Assembly (NCBI GenBank): GCA_052387905.1
Contig: JBQTIR010000028.1
Span: 1 to 64,000 of the forward strand
DNA: 64,000 nucleotides
Origin: JBQTII01 sp052387905
Lineage (GTDB): Bacteria; Actinomycetota; Actinomycetes; Sporichthyales; Sporichthyaceae
Reading direction: 5' to 3'
Below the pieces are notes generated by a model that saw only the letters and a program-made list of their open reading frames with translations, searched no databases and was not told the DNA's origin. Shown here piece after piece: positions 42,680-52,788 of the stretch. The first letter of the stretch is position 1. The number at the start of each line of letters is the position of its first letter. Both the position numbers and the translations under genes were made by a program.

Positions 42680-44413
42680 TCAGCGGGCATCAGCGAGGGC
42701 CTCTTTCCGTCGCGCCACATAGTCATCGGCGACCCCGTCGCTGAGTCGGTTGATCGTCGCTTCCGGGAGCCCATCGCAGGCCTGCGCGACCCCGCGCCCG
42801 TCAGCAGGGGCGTCCTCGTTGGCTGCGATCTTCGCCCCGGCGAGGGCCAGTTCCGCCCGGCAGGTCTGTGTGGTGGAGCGCCTGGACGCGGGGGTGTCGC
42901 CGAGGGCGATGACGGCCTTGCGCGCGTCGCTGATCTGGTCCTGCTCGAACAAATCGCGCGCAATGCGCAAGCGCTCCGCCGGGTCGAGTTCCTCGCAAGC
43001 GGCCACTACCGGGAAGTAGGTGTCCGGAGTCCGGAGGCGGTAGGCCACCACTGCATTGACACAATTCTGACGAGGGAACTCGCGCACCAGCGGCTCTGGT
43101 GGCGCCGATAGCGCTGATGGCTCCGAGTCAACTTCGGCAAGCTGGGTCAGCTGTTGCGCAGTCAACCCCGGCGGCAGCAGCCCAGGGGAATCGAACGACG
43201 TGCCGGTGCTCGTGGTCTCGTCCTGTGACTTCCAGGCGTAGACGCCGATCACGCTGGCTACCAGGAGTCCGGCGAGGACGGCTGCGCCGATCTTCACCCA
43301 GCTCCACGGACGCTTGCCGTGGACCTCACCGGTGACGCCGTTGACCGCGACCTGATAGGGCTTGGACTTGAACAGCACCACCAGCAGGAACACCGGCAGC
43401 AACAGGTGCCGGAAACTCTCGTTGCTCCAGGCGGTGTCCTTGCTGCTGATGCGTTGGTGGTCGCCGCCGATGTCCCTTTTGATTGCGTCGTCGATCAAGT
43501 CGTTCATCCGGTTACGGGCATCGATCTGACAGTGCGCCAGGCTTCGGTCGTAGCGGCGGGCGAGGAAGCCGGCAAGGTACTCCGGCTGGAATGTCTGGGC
43601 GGTGTCGGTCGGCCACGGTTCCAGCTCGCGCATTCGCTTGGCATCCACCGAGCTCTCGGCAGTCACCGGCACGTCGTCGAGATTGAGGGTCACGTCGCCA
43701 GAGACCGAATCCCAGTCGATATAGCGCTCGGTCTCGGTCTTGCCGTTGCGGCGCACCGTGCGGGTGCGGTCCGTGCCCCGGGCGCCGTCGTAGGCGGTGT
43801 GGGTGTCTGCGTCGAAGGTGAAGAACGGCAGGTAGATCCCCGCGAACGACCCGGTCGTCGCGTACTTCTTGAAGGCGTTCGGCGCCCAGCGCCGTTTGGT
43901 GATCCACGTCCGCACATGGGTCTCGGCTGCCTTCTGGTCAAGACCGAACGGGACGATGCCGTCGACGGCGAACCGATCCGGCGCAACGCGCACGTCGCTG
44001 GTCTGCACCGGATGTGCGCAGAACGGGCAGCGCGTCGCGGTGAGGGTGCCGGTGAATCCCACGACGCCGTGACAGCTGGGGCACACGAACTCGGTGTCGG
44101 GTTGCCCACCCGGCGCGGGCACCGAGGGAGCGCCCTGTCCGCCGCCCGCGCCGGCCCGGGGGTCGGCCAGCCCGGCGGCCAGGTCGTGCTCGGGCGCGGT
44201 CGCGGGATCAGGCTCGATCGGATAGGCGGATCCGCACTGGATGCAGGTCGTGCCCTTCGTCGCCGGGGTGAAGTGCCGGGCACCACCGCAGTTCACGCAG
44301 GCGAATCCGCTGGGCACGGCGAAGGCACTGGTGGCGGCCGTGCCGGTGGCAGCGGGGGTCGGTAGCGGCGGCGGCGTCGGCGTGCCGGGACCAGGATGCA
44401 GGGCCTCGCTCAT
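42680..44413 (-). CDS. Zinc-ribbon membrane protein, YdjG/TFIIB-type
   Basis: 577 residues. Two N-terminal zinc ribbons (CVNCGGARHF...CIQCGSAYP and CPSCHGVV...CPFCAHPV), a soluble domain of about 200 residues (DGIVPFGLDQKAAETHVRTWI, IYLPFFTFDADTHTAYDGARG). Two transmembrane segments follow at about 345-360 (LLLPVFLLVVLF) and 385-405, then a C-terminal helical domain. Shares the GIVPFxLDxxxA pattern with the protein at 45649, so they are paralogues. Linked with an SPFH gene, as in the Bacillus ydjG/ydjI pair. Confidence 0.75.
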   Translation of the reverse strand: MSEALHPGPGTPTPPPLPTPAATGTAATSAFAVPSGFACVNCGGARHFTPATKGTTCIQCGSAYPIEPDPATAPEHDLAAGLADPRAGAGGGQGAPSVPAPGGQPDTEFVCPSCHGVVGFTGTLTATRCPFCAHPVQTSDVRVAPDRFAVDGIVPFGLDQKAAETHVRTWITKRRWAPNAFKKYATTGSFAGIYLPFFTFDADTHTAYDGARGTDRTRTVRRNGKTETERYIDWDSVSGDVTLNLDDVPVTAESSVDAKRMRELEPWPTDTAQTFQPEYLAGFLARRYDRSLAHCQIDARNRMNDLIDDAIKRDIGGDHQRISSKDTAWSNESFRHLLLPVFLLVVLFKSKPYQVAVNGVTGEVHGKRPWSWVKIGAAVLAGLLVASVIGVYAWKSQDETTSTGTSFDSPGLLPPGLTAQQLTQLAEVDSEPSALSAPPEPLVREFPRQNCVNAVVAYRLRTPDTYFPVVAACEELDPAERLRIARDLFEQDQISDARKAVIALGDTPASRRSTTQTCRAELALAGAKIAANEDAPADGRGVAQACDGLPEATINRLSDGVADDYVARRKEALADAR

Positions 44414-44437
44414 GTCGTCCTCGTCAGATGGCCGTCG

Positions 44438-45601
44438 TCAGGCCGTAGGCGGCGGCGGAGGTGTGGCCGCGGTGGGGGGCGCGGGCGGGCCCGGGGGCGG
44501 CAGGGGCGGTGGCGGCGTGGCGAACAAGGCTGCGACGCCGGCGACGGAACCGGCCGGTGCCCACCCGGCCATGCCCGCGGACCAGACCAGCGTGGTCGGG
44601 GTGAGGCGACCGGTTGCGATGAGCGCCGCGAGCTGATTGAGGTCGAACGGGCCGCTGGCCTGGCCGCCGGCGTCGACGTGGAAGGCAGCCGGCGCCAGGG
44701 GCGGCGGCGCTGCGGCTGGTGGGTTCGCCATCTGGGCACCGACCTGTCCGCCGACCGCCATGCCGACCCCGGCTCCGACCAGCAGTCCTGCGCCGCCGCC
44801 GGGGTTCTCGGCGGCGGCGAGCGTCGCGTCGGCGGTCCGCAGTTGCTGCAGGCGACCGACGTCGCCCGCGTTGGCGCTGTAGGTCTTGGCCTCCAGGCCC
44901 TTGGCCAGACCCGCGGTGATGGCGGCGGTGATTTCGTCGGGCATCGAGATGTTCATCGCGATCGAATCGATCTTCAAGCCGAATTCGTCGTCAACGCGCT
45001 CCGCGACCAGATCGCGCAGCTTGGCGGCGAACTCGGCGTTGTTGCTCTGCAGCGCCACGGCGCCGACCTCGGAGGACCCGAGCAGGTCGGCGAACGACGT
45101 GGCGATCAGACGGCGCAGCAGTTCGGTGAGCTCGTCCAGTTCGACGGCGCTGTCGGTGCCGATGATCTCGCGCAGAAAGATCTCCGGGTCCTCGATGCGC
45201 ACCACGCACAATCCGTTGGCGCGGATCGGCACCATTCCGAACTCGGCGTCGCGGATCAGGATCGGTTGCGCCGTTCCCCACCGCAGATCGGTGATCGGGC
45301 GGGTGTTGATGAAGTAGACCTCGCTGCGGAACGGGCTTTTGAAGCCGTGCTTCCAGCCCTGCAGCGTCGACAGGATGGGGACGTTTTCCGTCAACAGCTT
45401 CCAGGTCCCGGGATCGAACCTGTCGGCCAGCTGGCCGCGGTAGACGAACACCGCGTGCTGGCCCTCGCGCACGATCAGCTCGGCGCCGTTCTTGATCTCG
45501 TTGTTGTAACGCGGGAACCGCCACGCGAACGTGGTCCGGGAGTCATCGATCCATTCGATGATGTCGACGAACTCACCCTTGATCTTGTCGATCAGTCCCA
45601 T
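44438..45601 (-). CDS. SPFH-domain protein with C-terminal GYF_2 domain (YdjI-like)
   Basis: 387 residues. Starts MGLIDKIKGEFVDIIEWIDD as YdjI-like SPFH proteins do. SPFH core (AELIVREGQHAVFVYRGQLADRF...ADLLGSSEVGAVALQSNNAEFAAKLRDLVAERVDDEFGLKIDSIAMNIS), Ala-rich hinge, and GYF_2 domain (GPFDLNQLAALIATGRLTPTTLVWSAGMAGWAP) that may bind proline-rich partners. Pro-rich tail. ATG 45601 fits the family start; the frame is open to 45796. Probably a membrane scaffold on the inner face. Confidence 0.9.
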   Translation of the reverse strand: MGLIDKIKGEFVDIIEWIDDSRTTFAWRFPRYNNEIKNGAELIVREGQHAVFVYRGQLADRFDPGTWKLLTENVPILSTLQGWKHGFKSPFRSEVYFINTRPITDLRWGTAQPILIRDAEFGMVPIRANGLCVVRIEDPEIFLREIIGTDSAVELDELTELLRRLIATSFADLLGSSEVGAVALQSNNAEFAAKLRDLVAERVDDEFGLKIDSIAMNISMPDEITAAITAGLAKGLEAKTYSANAGDVGRLQQLRTADATLAAAENPGGGAGLLVGAGVGMAVGGQVGAQMANPPAAAPPPLAPAAFHVDAGGQASGPFDLNQLAALIATGRLTPTTLVWSAGMAGWAPAGSVAGVAALFATPPPPLPPPGPPAPPTAATPPPPPTA

Positions 45602-45648
45602 GTCGGCCTTTCGTGCGCGTACCTCGGAGGTGGGAAGTGCACCAAGAA

Positions 45649-46923
45649 CTACAGCAGTTGAACAAGCAGAAGCAGCGTGCCCAGGATGAGACCGCCGGCG
45701 GCGAAGGCCAGCGCGACGAGCAGAACCAGGTACAGCAGCACCGCGACGAATCCGATCAGACTGACTCCCGCCTCGATGGTGGCGATGCCCGTGCACCCGT
45801 CCACCCAGAGCTTGCGGCTCGTCTCCCCGACCTGAGCCACGCCGACGTAGACGGGAACCAGTACGACGCGGTATCCCTCGTTGGTGCGGACGGTGTCAAA
45901 GATGTCGAAGTGCGGTGTGCCGGCGCCCGTCTGTTTGCTGATGGCGCTCAGGATCTGAGCTCTCGCGCGGGACTCGAGCTCGGCGCGGTAGGCGCCGAAC
46001 CCGCCCTCAGGTAGATGCGCCGGCGCGCCGGCGATGTACTCGCGGCGGAAAGCGATCGCGTCGCCCGGGGTGTGGATGGGACGGAAGTCGGTGTTGCGGC
46101 GGAACTTGCCGAGGCCCGGGAGGGGCATCTTGCCGGCCCCACCCTTGGGTTCCAGCGCCTCGGCGGCGGCAGTGGTGAACACGCTGACCTCGATCGCCAC
46201 CTCGACCCGGCCTTCGATCTTCTTCCGGCTGGTGGTGCTCTTGCCGTCCTCGTCCCGTCGGACACGCACCACCTCGCCCTTGTACTCGGTGACGGTGTCC
46301 GCGGTGACGACCAGGGCCGGGAGCCAGCGCAGTTCCAGCTTCGCCGCCCGATAGGCCGCCTTCTTGCCCCGCGAGACCCGTGTGATCGAGGCCTCGGCCA
46401 TGATGCGGCGACGCGCGGTTGCCTCGTCGATGTGCAACGGCAGGACGCCGTCCACGGCGGCCCAACCGCTGCCGGGCAGGGCAGTGCTGAGCAAGGACAT
46501 CCCGCAGGACCCGCACGGACTCCCGACCTGCGTGGCATCGAAAGTGAGGGGTGAAGCGCACCCGGGGCAGGAGGTCACGCCCTGGTGCAGAGGTGCGATC
46601 CCGGCTGCGCCTGCAGTGTCTGCGGGGTAGGGCCGCACGGTCACCGGATCGGACCATTCCAGGGCCTCGGTGTCGCCGCAGGTCCGACAGATCACGCGAG
46701 GAGAGCACAGCAGCCGGTAGAACTCCATCTCCTTGTGCGGGTCGCGATCGCCGAACATCGGCACCGGGCTGTCGGGGTCGCCGTCCTCGCGTCCGGCGTC
46801 GTAGGCGCGGGCACCTCCGCAGGTGGCGCACGCAAAGGTTTCCAGTTGCGGCGCGGCCGCGGCCGTCGGTTGGGCCGGCGCCGGCGCGCTCGTGGGCAGA
46901 TCCGGTGGCGTCTCGGTGGTCAT
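45649..46923 (-). CDS. Zinc-ribbon membrane protein, second paralogue
   Basis: 424 residues. Three Cys-pair sites (CATCGGARAY, CRTCGDTEAL, CPGCASPLTF...CGSCGMSL), then DGVLPLHIDEATARRRI, a domain of about 200 residues, and two C-terminal hydrophobic segments (VSLIGFVAVLLYLVLLVALAFA, GGLILGTLLLLVQLL). Same general plan as 42680. ATG 46923 chosen. In an apparent leftward operon with eccC, the lipoprotein and the SPFH gene. Confidence 0.75.
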   Translation of the reverse strand: MTTETPPDLPTSAPAPAQPTAAAAPQLETFACATCGGARAYDAGREDGDPDSPVPMFGDRDPHKEMEFYRLLCSPRVICRTCGDTEALEWSDPVTVRPYPADTAGAAGIAPLHQGVTSCPGCASPLTFDATQVGSPCGSCGMSLLSTALPGSGWAAVDGVLPLHIDEATARRRIMAEASITRVSRGKKAAYRAAKLELRWLPALVVTADTVTEYKGEVVRVRRDEDGKSTTSRKKIEGRVEVAIEVSVFTTAAAEALEPKGGAGKMPLPGLGKFRRNTDFRPIHTPGDAIAFRREYIAGAPAHLPEGGFGAYRAELESRARAQILSAISKQTGAGTPHFDIFDTVRTNEGYRVVLVPVYVGVAQVGETSRKLWVDGCTGIATIEAGVSLIGFVAVLLYLVLLVALAFAAGGLILGTLLLLVQLL

Positions 46924-46960
46924 GGCATCTCCACGCAGCACGGCGGGTCCAGCAGGACGG

Positions 46961-47326
46961 TCACGGAGCGGCAGGAGCCGCCGGTGCTCCGGGACCGGGG
47001 GCGCCACCAGGGCCCTTCTTCAGCAGCTCGTCGAGGCCCGCGGTCGCCTTGGCTCCCGCCTCGCGCGTGATCTGCGCCATGATCTCGCGACCGGTGTCGT
47101 CGGAGACCTTCTTGCAGGACTCCGGTGCGGTGTCCTCGGTGAACGCGGGCTCCAACCCAGCGGCGCCCGCGTTTAATGCCTGGTCGAACAGCTTGCTGAG
47201 CTCGCTCTTGCACTCCTGCGCGGTGGAACTGTTGACGTCGGTGACCTTGTCCTCGCCGCCACCGCACCCGACCACGGCGGTGCTCAGGACGGTGCCGAGT
47301 AGGACGCCGAGAACTCGCGTGTTCAC
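46961..47326 (-). CDS. Small lipoprotein
   Basis: 121 residues. Signal MNTRVLGVLLGTVLSTAVVGC with lipobox VVGC; the mature part has a Cys pair (AQECKSEL and PESCKKV) and a helical region, ending in a Pro/Ala/Gly tail. Starts 32 bp after the eccC stop, so probably part of the eccC operon. A role at the extracytoplasmic side of the ESX system or the SPFH module is possible but unproven. Confidence 0.75.
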   Translation of the reverse strand: MNTRVLGVLLGTVLSTAVVGCGGGEDKVTDVNSSTAQECKSELSKLFDQALNAGAAGLEPAFTEDTAPESCKKVSDDTGREIMAQITREAGAKATAGLDELLKKGPGGAPGPGAPAAPAAP

Positions 47327-47358
47327 CTGTACTCCCCGTGTCGTGGAACCTGGTCTGT

Positions 47359-50300
47359 TCAGGTTGCTGGTTCGGCCCAGGCGATCTGGACGACCTCGAT
47401 GCCCCGCTCGCGGGTGACGAGCTGGGCCCGCCCGGGCACTCCGGGCTGCGGGCGCGCGTTGCCGACGAGGGCACCTTCACTCGGGTCGCCCGGCAGGATG
47501 ATCCCGGGGGAGGCGAGGTCGCGCATCGCCTGGATCACCGGCTCGTACAGGGCGCGCGAGGCCCCGCCGCTGCGGCGAGCGATGACCAGGTGCAGACCGA
47601 TGTCGCGAGCCTGCGGGAGTAGCTCGACCAGCGGTGCGAGCGGGGACCCGGTCGAGCCGGAGACCAGCTCGTAGTCATCCACGATCAGGTAGACGTCCTT
47701 GCCGGTCCACCACGACCGCTCACGCAACTGAGCCGGCGTCACGTCCGGTCCCGGCAGGCGACCCTTGAGGAACTGAGCAAGCTCGGCCACCGCCGGTCCT
47801 GCGCCGGCCGCGCCGGTCATGTACTCGAACAGGTACTCCTCCGGTACCTCGCCGAGCAGTGCGCGCCGGTAGTCCACGACCGCCAGTTGAGCCTGCGCGG
47901 GCGTGAACAGGCGCATGACCTCGCGGGCGTAGGTGCGCAGCAGGGCGGACTTGCCTGACCCGCCGTCGCCGTAGACGGTGAGCATCGGGTCGGCGGCGGG
48001 GTTCAGACCCAGCGGGGCCAGGTCGCGTTCGCCGACGCCGAGCAGCAGGCGCTGATCGCCGGTGGTTGCGGCTGCCCGCACCTCCTCGAGGGAGATCCGT
48101 TCCGGCAGCAGGCGAAGCTTCGGTCCCGAGGGCAGCGCCGACGCCGTGCTGATCGCCTGGACCAGGTGATCGATCCCGGCCCCGAGAGTGGCGGGGTCGT
48201 TGTCACCATCGACGCGGGGAAGGGCGATCAGAACATGGTTCGGTCCGGGCACGATGCCGCGTCCGGGTCGCGCGGCCGGGACGTTGCCGGCGGCCTTGCG
48301 GTCCAGCTCGGAATCTGACGGGTCACCCAGGCGCAGCTCGAGCCGGGTGCCGAAGAGGTCCTTGATCGTGGAACGGAAGTCGTTCCACCGTGCGGAGGTG
48401 ACGACCAGGTGGATCCCGAAGGTCAGCCCGCGCGAGGCGAGGTCGGTGAGTTCGAGCTCGAGGGCATCGAAGTCCGCGCGGATCGTGGCCCAGCCATCGA
48501 TGAGCAGGAACACGTCGCCGTACCCGTCATCGGCGGTCCCCGCGAGCTTGCGCGCCCGGTAGGTCTCGATCGAGTCGATGCCGTTGGCGCGGAAGTACGC
48601 CTCGCGGGCGTTGGTGATCCCGACGACCTCGGCGAGGATGCGTCGCACGATGTCCGGCTCGCTGCGGGTGCCGACACCGGCGATGTGCGGCAGGCCCGTC
48701 AACGAGGTGAAGGTTCCGCCGCCGAAGTCCAGCACGTAGCACTGCACCTCAGCCGGCGTCCTGGTCAACGCGAGCGAGGTGACCAGGGTGCGCAGCAACG
48801 TCGACTTGCCGCTGCGCGGACCGCCGACCACCGCCAGGTTCCCGCCGGCGCCGCCAAGATCCACGACGAGGGTGTCGCGGCATTGTTCCGCGGGCTTGTC
48901 GACCGCACCGAGGGGAACGACCAGTGAGCCCTTGGCGCGCCAGGACGGGCTGATCAGGCCGAGTCCGGGGACAACTGCCAGGTCCGCGAGCAGCGAGTCG
49001 AGGGTGTCGGGCTCATCCAGGGGCGGCAGCCAGACCTGGTGTGCGGCCGGGCCGCGGCCGCGCATCCGCTCGACCACGATGTCGACCTCGGAGCGGGTTT
49101 CGGTCTGCTCGGGCTCAGGTTCGGGGAGGTCGGATTGGGCGGCGGCCGGCAGCAGCACCGGGATCGTGGTGAACGGCACGATGCGGGCAGCCACGACCGG
49201 TCCGCTCGGCGCTGCCCGGCGCACCGGAGGCGGACCGGAGACGTAGGAGGCGGTGAAGCGGATCAGCGTCGACTGATCAGGCTTCAGATAACCCAGACCC
49301 GGCACCGGCGGCAGCGTGTACGCATGATCGACGCCGAGCACCGTGCGCGATTCCTGGGCCGAGAACGTGCGCAACCCGACCCGGTAGGACAGGTGCGAGT
49401 CCAGACCTTTGAGCCGGCCCTCCTCCAGGCGCTGGGTGGCGAGGAGTAAGTGGATGGACAGCGAACGGCCGAGCCGGCCAATCGCGACGAAAAGTTCGGC
49501 GAAGTCCGGCTTGGCCGAGAGCAGTTCGGAGAACTCGTCGACCACGATGAACAGGCTCGGCAGTGGGGCGAGGTCGGCCCCGGCCACCCGGGCCTTTTCG
49601 TAGTCCTTGACCGAGGCGAAGTTGCCGGCCTCGCGCAGCAGTTCCTGACGGCGCACCATCTCCCCGGCGAGAGCGTCCTGCATGCGGTCGACGAGGGTGA
49701 GCTCGTCGGCCAGGTTCGTGATCACCGCCGACACGTGCGGGAGCTCGGACATGCCGGCGAAGGTCGCGCCGCCCTTGAAGTCGACGAGGATCAGGTTCAG
49801 CGCATCGGGGGAGTGGGTGACGACGAGCCCGAGTACCAGCGTGCGGAGGAACTCGGATTTTCCGGAGCCGGTCGCGCCGACCACCAGACCGTGCGGGCCC
49901 ATGCCCTGCTGCGCGGACTCCTTGATGTCCATCGCGACGGGGGTGCCGTCCTCGGTATTGCCGACCGGTACCCGCAGCCGATCGCGGTTGGAACGTGGCT
50001 CCCACGCGGTGTCGATGTCGAAGTCGCGGACATCGCCGATCCCGAGCAGGTCGAACAGGTCCGCCACGCCCGCCGACCCGGCCGCGCTGCGGGCCTTGGC
50101 GCTGGTGGTCCACATCGGGGCCAGCCGACGCGCCAGCGCCTCGGCTTCGGCCACCGAGGGCTGATCGGCCCAGACCGTGGCCTGCGTGCCCCGCAACGTC
50201 GCCGCCGTGGTGCGGATCCGGCCGTCCGGGCGGGTCTGGTCGGTGATGCCGAACCGGAGCAGGTGAGGGTCCGTCACCTCGGTCCAGGTCTGGGGCAGCT

Positions 50301-51333
50301 CGAGAACGGTGACTCCGGCCACGCCCTCCGGGGTCACGATCGGATTGCTCGCCGGGATGTGCCCGCCGTCGACCACCACGAGCACGTGCGGCAGCAACGG
50401 CGCGCCGTTGGCACCCACAGGGCCGGCACCGAACCGAGGTCGCTCGGTGAGCTCCTCGGGCAGCAGCGGGATCAGGTCCTCCAGGGAGTCGGCCACCTGG
50501 CGGGCAGCCCCAGCCCCGTCCCGCTCGCGCGGGCTGGCGTTGTGCGGCAGCCACTTGACCCACTCCCAGTCCGCGCGTGCCTCAGAGCCGGCCACGACCG
50601 CGATGACAAGGTGCTCGGGGGAGTGGAAGGACGCGGCCTGGGTGAGCACGGCCCTGGCCAGGGCGCGGACCTCGGAGATGTTCGCCCCGGTCAGCTCGAC
50701 CTTGGCGAACGCGCGCAGCTCGAACGCGGCCGGGAGGTCGGGCTGGACGCGGTGGGTGGTCAGCAGACGATGCAATGCCGAGGCCGCGACGGGATCGAGT
50801 TGATCGATCGGCGCGGATTCCGGGGCAACCAGCTCCAGGGAGAGTGGCTGTGCGGTGACGCCGTAACGAACCGCCAGAAACGTGGGGTCGGCGGGGGAGC
50901 GCTCCCAGATCCGGGTCCGGTCGGCAGCGATCCCTGGCAGGTGCGCCGGGTCCGGGTGACTCCAGGTGAGCGCATCACGCTGGCGAGTGGCGGCCTCGCG
51001 CGCGGTGGCGCGCACGCCGCTGAGGTAGCGCAGGTACTCACGGCGCTGGTCGGCGACCTTGCTGGTGCGCTGGCCCCGCTGGCGTAGCACGCTGACGGCC
51101 ACGAAGCCGAGGGACGCGACCAGGAACATCCCGGCGGTGGCGTAGCCCCTGCCACCGGGCTGGGTGGTCGCCACGAACACGACCGAGCCGACGCTGGCCA
51201 GCATCGGCAGCAGGTTCTGCAAAATCGAGCTGCCGCCCTCGGCGGGCACGAGTTCCGGCGGCGGCTGCAGCACCACCTGACCCTGCGGAGCGACCGGGGC
51301 CTCGGGCCGGTAACTCGGACGGACGGTCGTCAT
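47359..51333 (-). CDS. eccC: Type VII secretion ATPase EccC
   Basis: 1,324 residues in one polypeptide, not split into EccCa/EccCb. Two N-terminal transmembrane segments (about 35-80: LLPMLASVGSVVFVATT and ATAGMFLVASLGFVAVSVL). Three FtsK/SpoIIIE ATPase domains with Walker A motifs GATGSGKSEF (about 484), GGPRSGKSTL (about 839) and GDGGSGKSAL (about 1125). The first domain keeps its Walker B (SLFIVVDEFSELL). It recognizes and moves ESX substrates. Divergent from eccD. Confidence 0.96.
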   Translation of the reverse strand: MTTVRPSYRPEAPVAPQGQVVLQPPPELVPAEGGSSILQNLLPMLASVGSVVFVATTQPGGRGYATAGMFLVASLGFVAVSVLRQRGQRTSKVADQRREYLRYLSGVRATAREAATRQRDALTWSHPDPAHLPGIAADRTRIWERSPADPTFLAVRYGVTAQPLSLELVAPESAPIDQLDPVAASALHRLLTTHRVQPDLPAAFELRAFAKVELTGANISEVRALARAVLTQAASFHSPEHLVIAVVAGSEARADWEWVKWLPHNASPRERDGAGAARQVADSLEDLIPLLPEELTERPRFGAGPVGANGAPLLPHVLVVVDGGHIPASNPIVTPEGVAGVTVLELPQTWTEVTDPHLLRFGITDQTRPDGRIRTTAATLRGTQATVWADQPSVAEAEALARRLAPMWTTSAKARSAAGSAGVADLFDLLGIGDVRDFDIDTAWEPRSNRDRLRVPVGNTEDGTPVAMDIKESAQQGMGPHGLVVGATGSGKSEFLRTLVLGLVVTHSPDALNLILVDFKGGATFAGMSELPHVSAVITNLADELTLVDRMQDALAGEMVRRQELLREAGNFASVKDYEKARVAGADLAPLPSLFIVVDEFSELLSAKPDFAELFVAIGRLGRSLSIHLLLATQRLEEGRLKGLDSHLSYRVGLRTFSAQESRTVLGVDHAYTLPPVPGLGYLKPDQSTLIRFTASYVSGPPPVRRAAPSGPVVAARIVPFTTIPVLLPAAAQSDLPEPEPEQTETRSEVDIVVERMRGRGPAAHQVWLPPLDEPDTLDSLLADLAVVPGLGLISPSWRAKGSLVVPLGAVDKPAEQCRDTLVVDLGGAGGNLAVVGGPRSGKSTLLRTLVTSLALTRTPAEVQCYVLDFGGGTFTSLTGLPHIAGVGTRSEPDIVRRILAEVVGITNAREAYFRANGIDSIETYRARKLAGTADDGYGDVFLLIDGWATIRADFDALELELTDLASRGLTFGIHLVVTSARWNDFRSTIKDLFGTRLELRLGDPSDSELDRKAAGNVPAARPGRGIVPGPNHVLIALPRVDGDNDPATLGAGIDHLVQAISTASALPSGPKLRLLPERISLEEVRAAATTGDQRLLLGVGERDLAPLGLNPAADPMLTVYGDGGSGKSALLRTYAREVMRLFTPAQAQLAVVDYRRALLGEVPEEYLFEYMTGAAGAGPAVAELAQFLKGRLPGPDVTPAQLRERSWWTGKDVYLIVDDYELVSGSTGSPLAPLVELLPQARDIGLHLVIARRSGGASRALYEPVIQAMRDLASPGIILPGDPSEGALVGNARPQPGVPGRAQLVTRERGIEVVQIAWAEPAT

Positions 51334-51498
51334 GACTACGCCTCCCCCGCGGGGCCGTCGCCGCCGGGGGTGGCTGCGCGGTCACAGATATGGTGCGATG
51401 GCTGGTGATCTTAGGGTGATTTGTCCGGTCGGCGGCAAGGGTTCCGGCGCGCGTTCGACGTCAGACCGCGCTGCCGTAGCTGCGAAAAGGAGGGCGTC

Positions 51499-52749
51499 GT
51501 GACCGCCACCTCGGTCGTGGGCAGCGCGGCAGGCGCTGCCCCGCCGCGAGCCGCTGCGCCCGACGCCCTGATGCGTTTCACCGTGCACGGACCGCGCGGT
51601 CGCGTCGATCTCGTCGCCCCGGTGGCGGCGACGCCCTGGGTGCTGCTCGCCGAACTCGGCCCCGAGGCCGCGCACCTGGTGCTCACCCGCGCCACCGGTG
51701 CTCGCCTCGATCCGGATGTCTCACTGGCCGGGCAGGGCGTGCGCGACGGCGATCTGTTGGTGCTCGCTGACCCCGCTGCGCTGCCTGCGACGCCGGGGGA
51801 GCCGCTCGCCGGCGAGGTGGATCCGCCCGCGCTGTCCTGGTACCGGTTCCTGCGCCCGGGCGCGCAGGTGCTGGCCCCGGGCTTCGCGGCCGGCGCCGTG
51901 GTGGCGTTGCTCCCGCGTTCGCAGCCCGGCGATGACCTGCTCGCGATCGTCGCGGCCGGTGTGGTGGCTGCCCAGGCCGCCGTGGTGGTGCGGCTGGTGG
52001 CCGCGCCGCTGGTCCGTGCCGCCCTGACCGTGTGGCTGTGGCTGGGCGTCCTGGCGGCCGGCGTCGGTGCGCTCGTGCTGCTCGGCGACGGTGAACCGCG
52101 CCTGGTCTGGTGCGTGCTCGCGCTCTGCGCCGTCGCTGCCGCGAAGCTGCTGCCGCAGATCGCCGTCGACGTGCCCGATGAACAGTTGCTCGACGCCGAA
52201 CGGATGTCGGCGACCACCTGGTCGGCGCGGGTCTTCCCACCGGCACGCAAGGTCCGCATCCGCACCCGGGAGGTGGCCCGCACCGTCGAGAGCGGGCGGC
52301 GCCTGCTCGACGCCGGCGCGATCGCCGCAGCGATGCTGGCGGCGGGGACAGCCGTGGCGCTCGCGCTCGATCCCGGACCGGGCTGGACGCAATGGCCGGC
52401 GTACGCCACCGGCGCCCTCGTCGGGATCGCGCTCGCCGCGTGCTCGCGGGCCTACCGGGGAATCGGCGCCCGGCTCGCGCTGCGCCTCGGCGGTCTGGTT
52501 GCGGTGCTCGCCGGGGTCGGCGGATCGTTCGCCGCGTCCTCGCCGATGGCGTTGTACTGCGCGGCTGGCGGCGCGCTGGTGCTGGCGTTGCCGGTGATTT
52601 TCGCCGCGACTGCCCTGGGCAACGGCTGGCGTTCGGTGTGGTGGGCGCGTTTAGGTGACGGGGTGGATTTCCTGGCCGTCGCCGGGGCCTTCCCGGTCGC
52701 CTTGCTGGCTGCGGGGGCGTTCACTCACTTCCGTCAGATGCTGTCCTGA
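51499..52749 (+). CDS. eccD: Type VII secretion membrane protein EccD, first copy
   Basis: 416 residues. N-terminal ubiquitin-like domain (MRFTVHGPRGRVDLVAPVAATPWVLLAEL...SLAGQGVRDGDLLVLADP) followed by many transmembrane helices (LLAIVAAGVVAAQAAVVVRLV, ALTVWLWLGVLAAGVGALVLL and so on). GTG 51499 with AAAAGGAGGG upstream. Forms the ESX membrane channel. A divergent second EccD is encoded at 58626. Confidence 0.88.
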   Translation: MTATSVVGSAAGAAPPRAAAPDALMRFTVHGPRGRVDLVAPVAATPWVLLAELGPEAAHLVLTRATGARLDPDVSLAGQGVRDGDLLVLADPAALPATPGEPLAGEVDPPALSWYRFLRPGAQVLAPGFAAGAVVALLPRSQPGDDLLAIVAAGVVAAQAAVVVRLVAAPLVRAALTVWLWLGVLAAGVGALVLLGDGEPRLVWCVLALCAVAAAKLLPQIAVDVPDEQLLDAERMSATTWSARVFPPARKVRIRTREVARTVESGRRLLDAGAIAAAMLAAGTAVALALDPGPGWTQWPAYATGALVGIALAACSRAYRGIGARLALRLGGLVAVLAGVGGSFAASSPMALYCAAGGALVLALPVIFAATALGNGWRSVWWARLGDGVDFLAVAGAFPVALLAAGAFTHFRQMLS

Positions 52750-52788
52750 CCCGACGACAGGTGGCCCGACGCACAGGGGAGATGCGCG

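Noticed and set aside
49450..51087. 545-residue frame antisense to eccC
   Set aside because: Shadow of the three-ATPase EccC; no homologous features.
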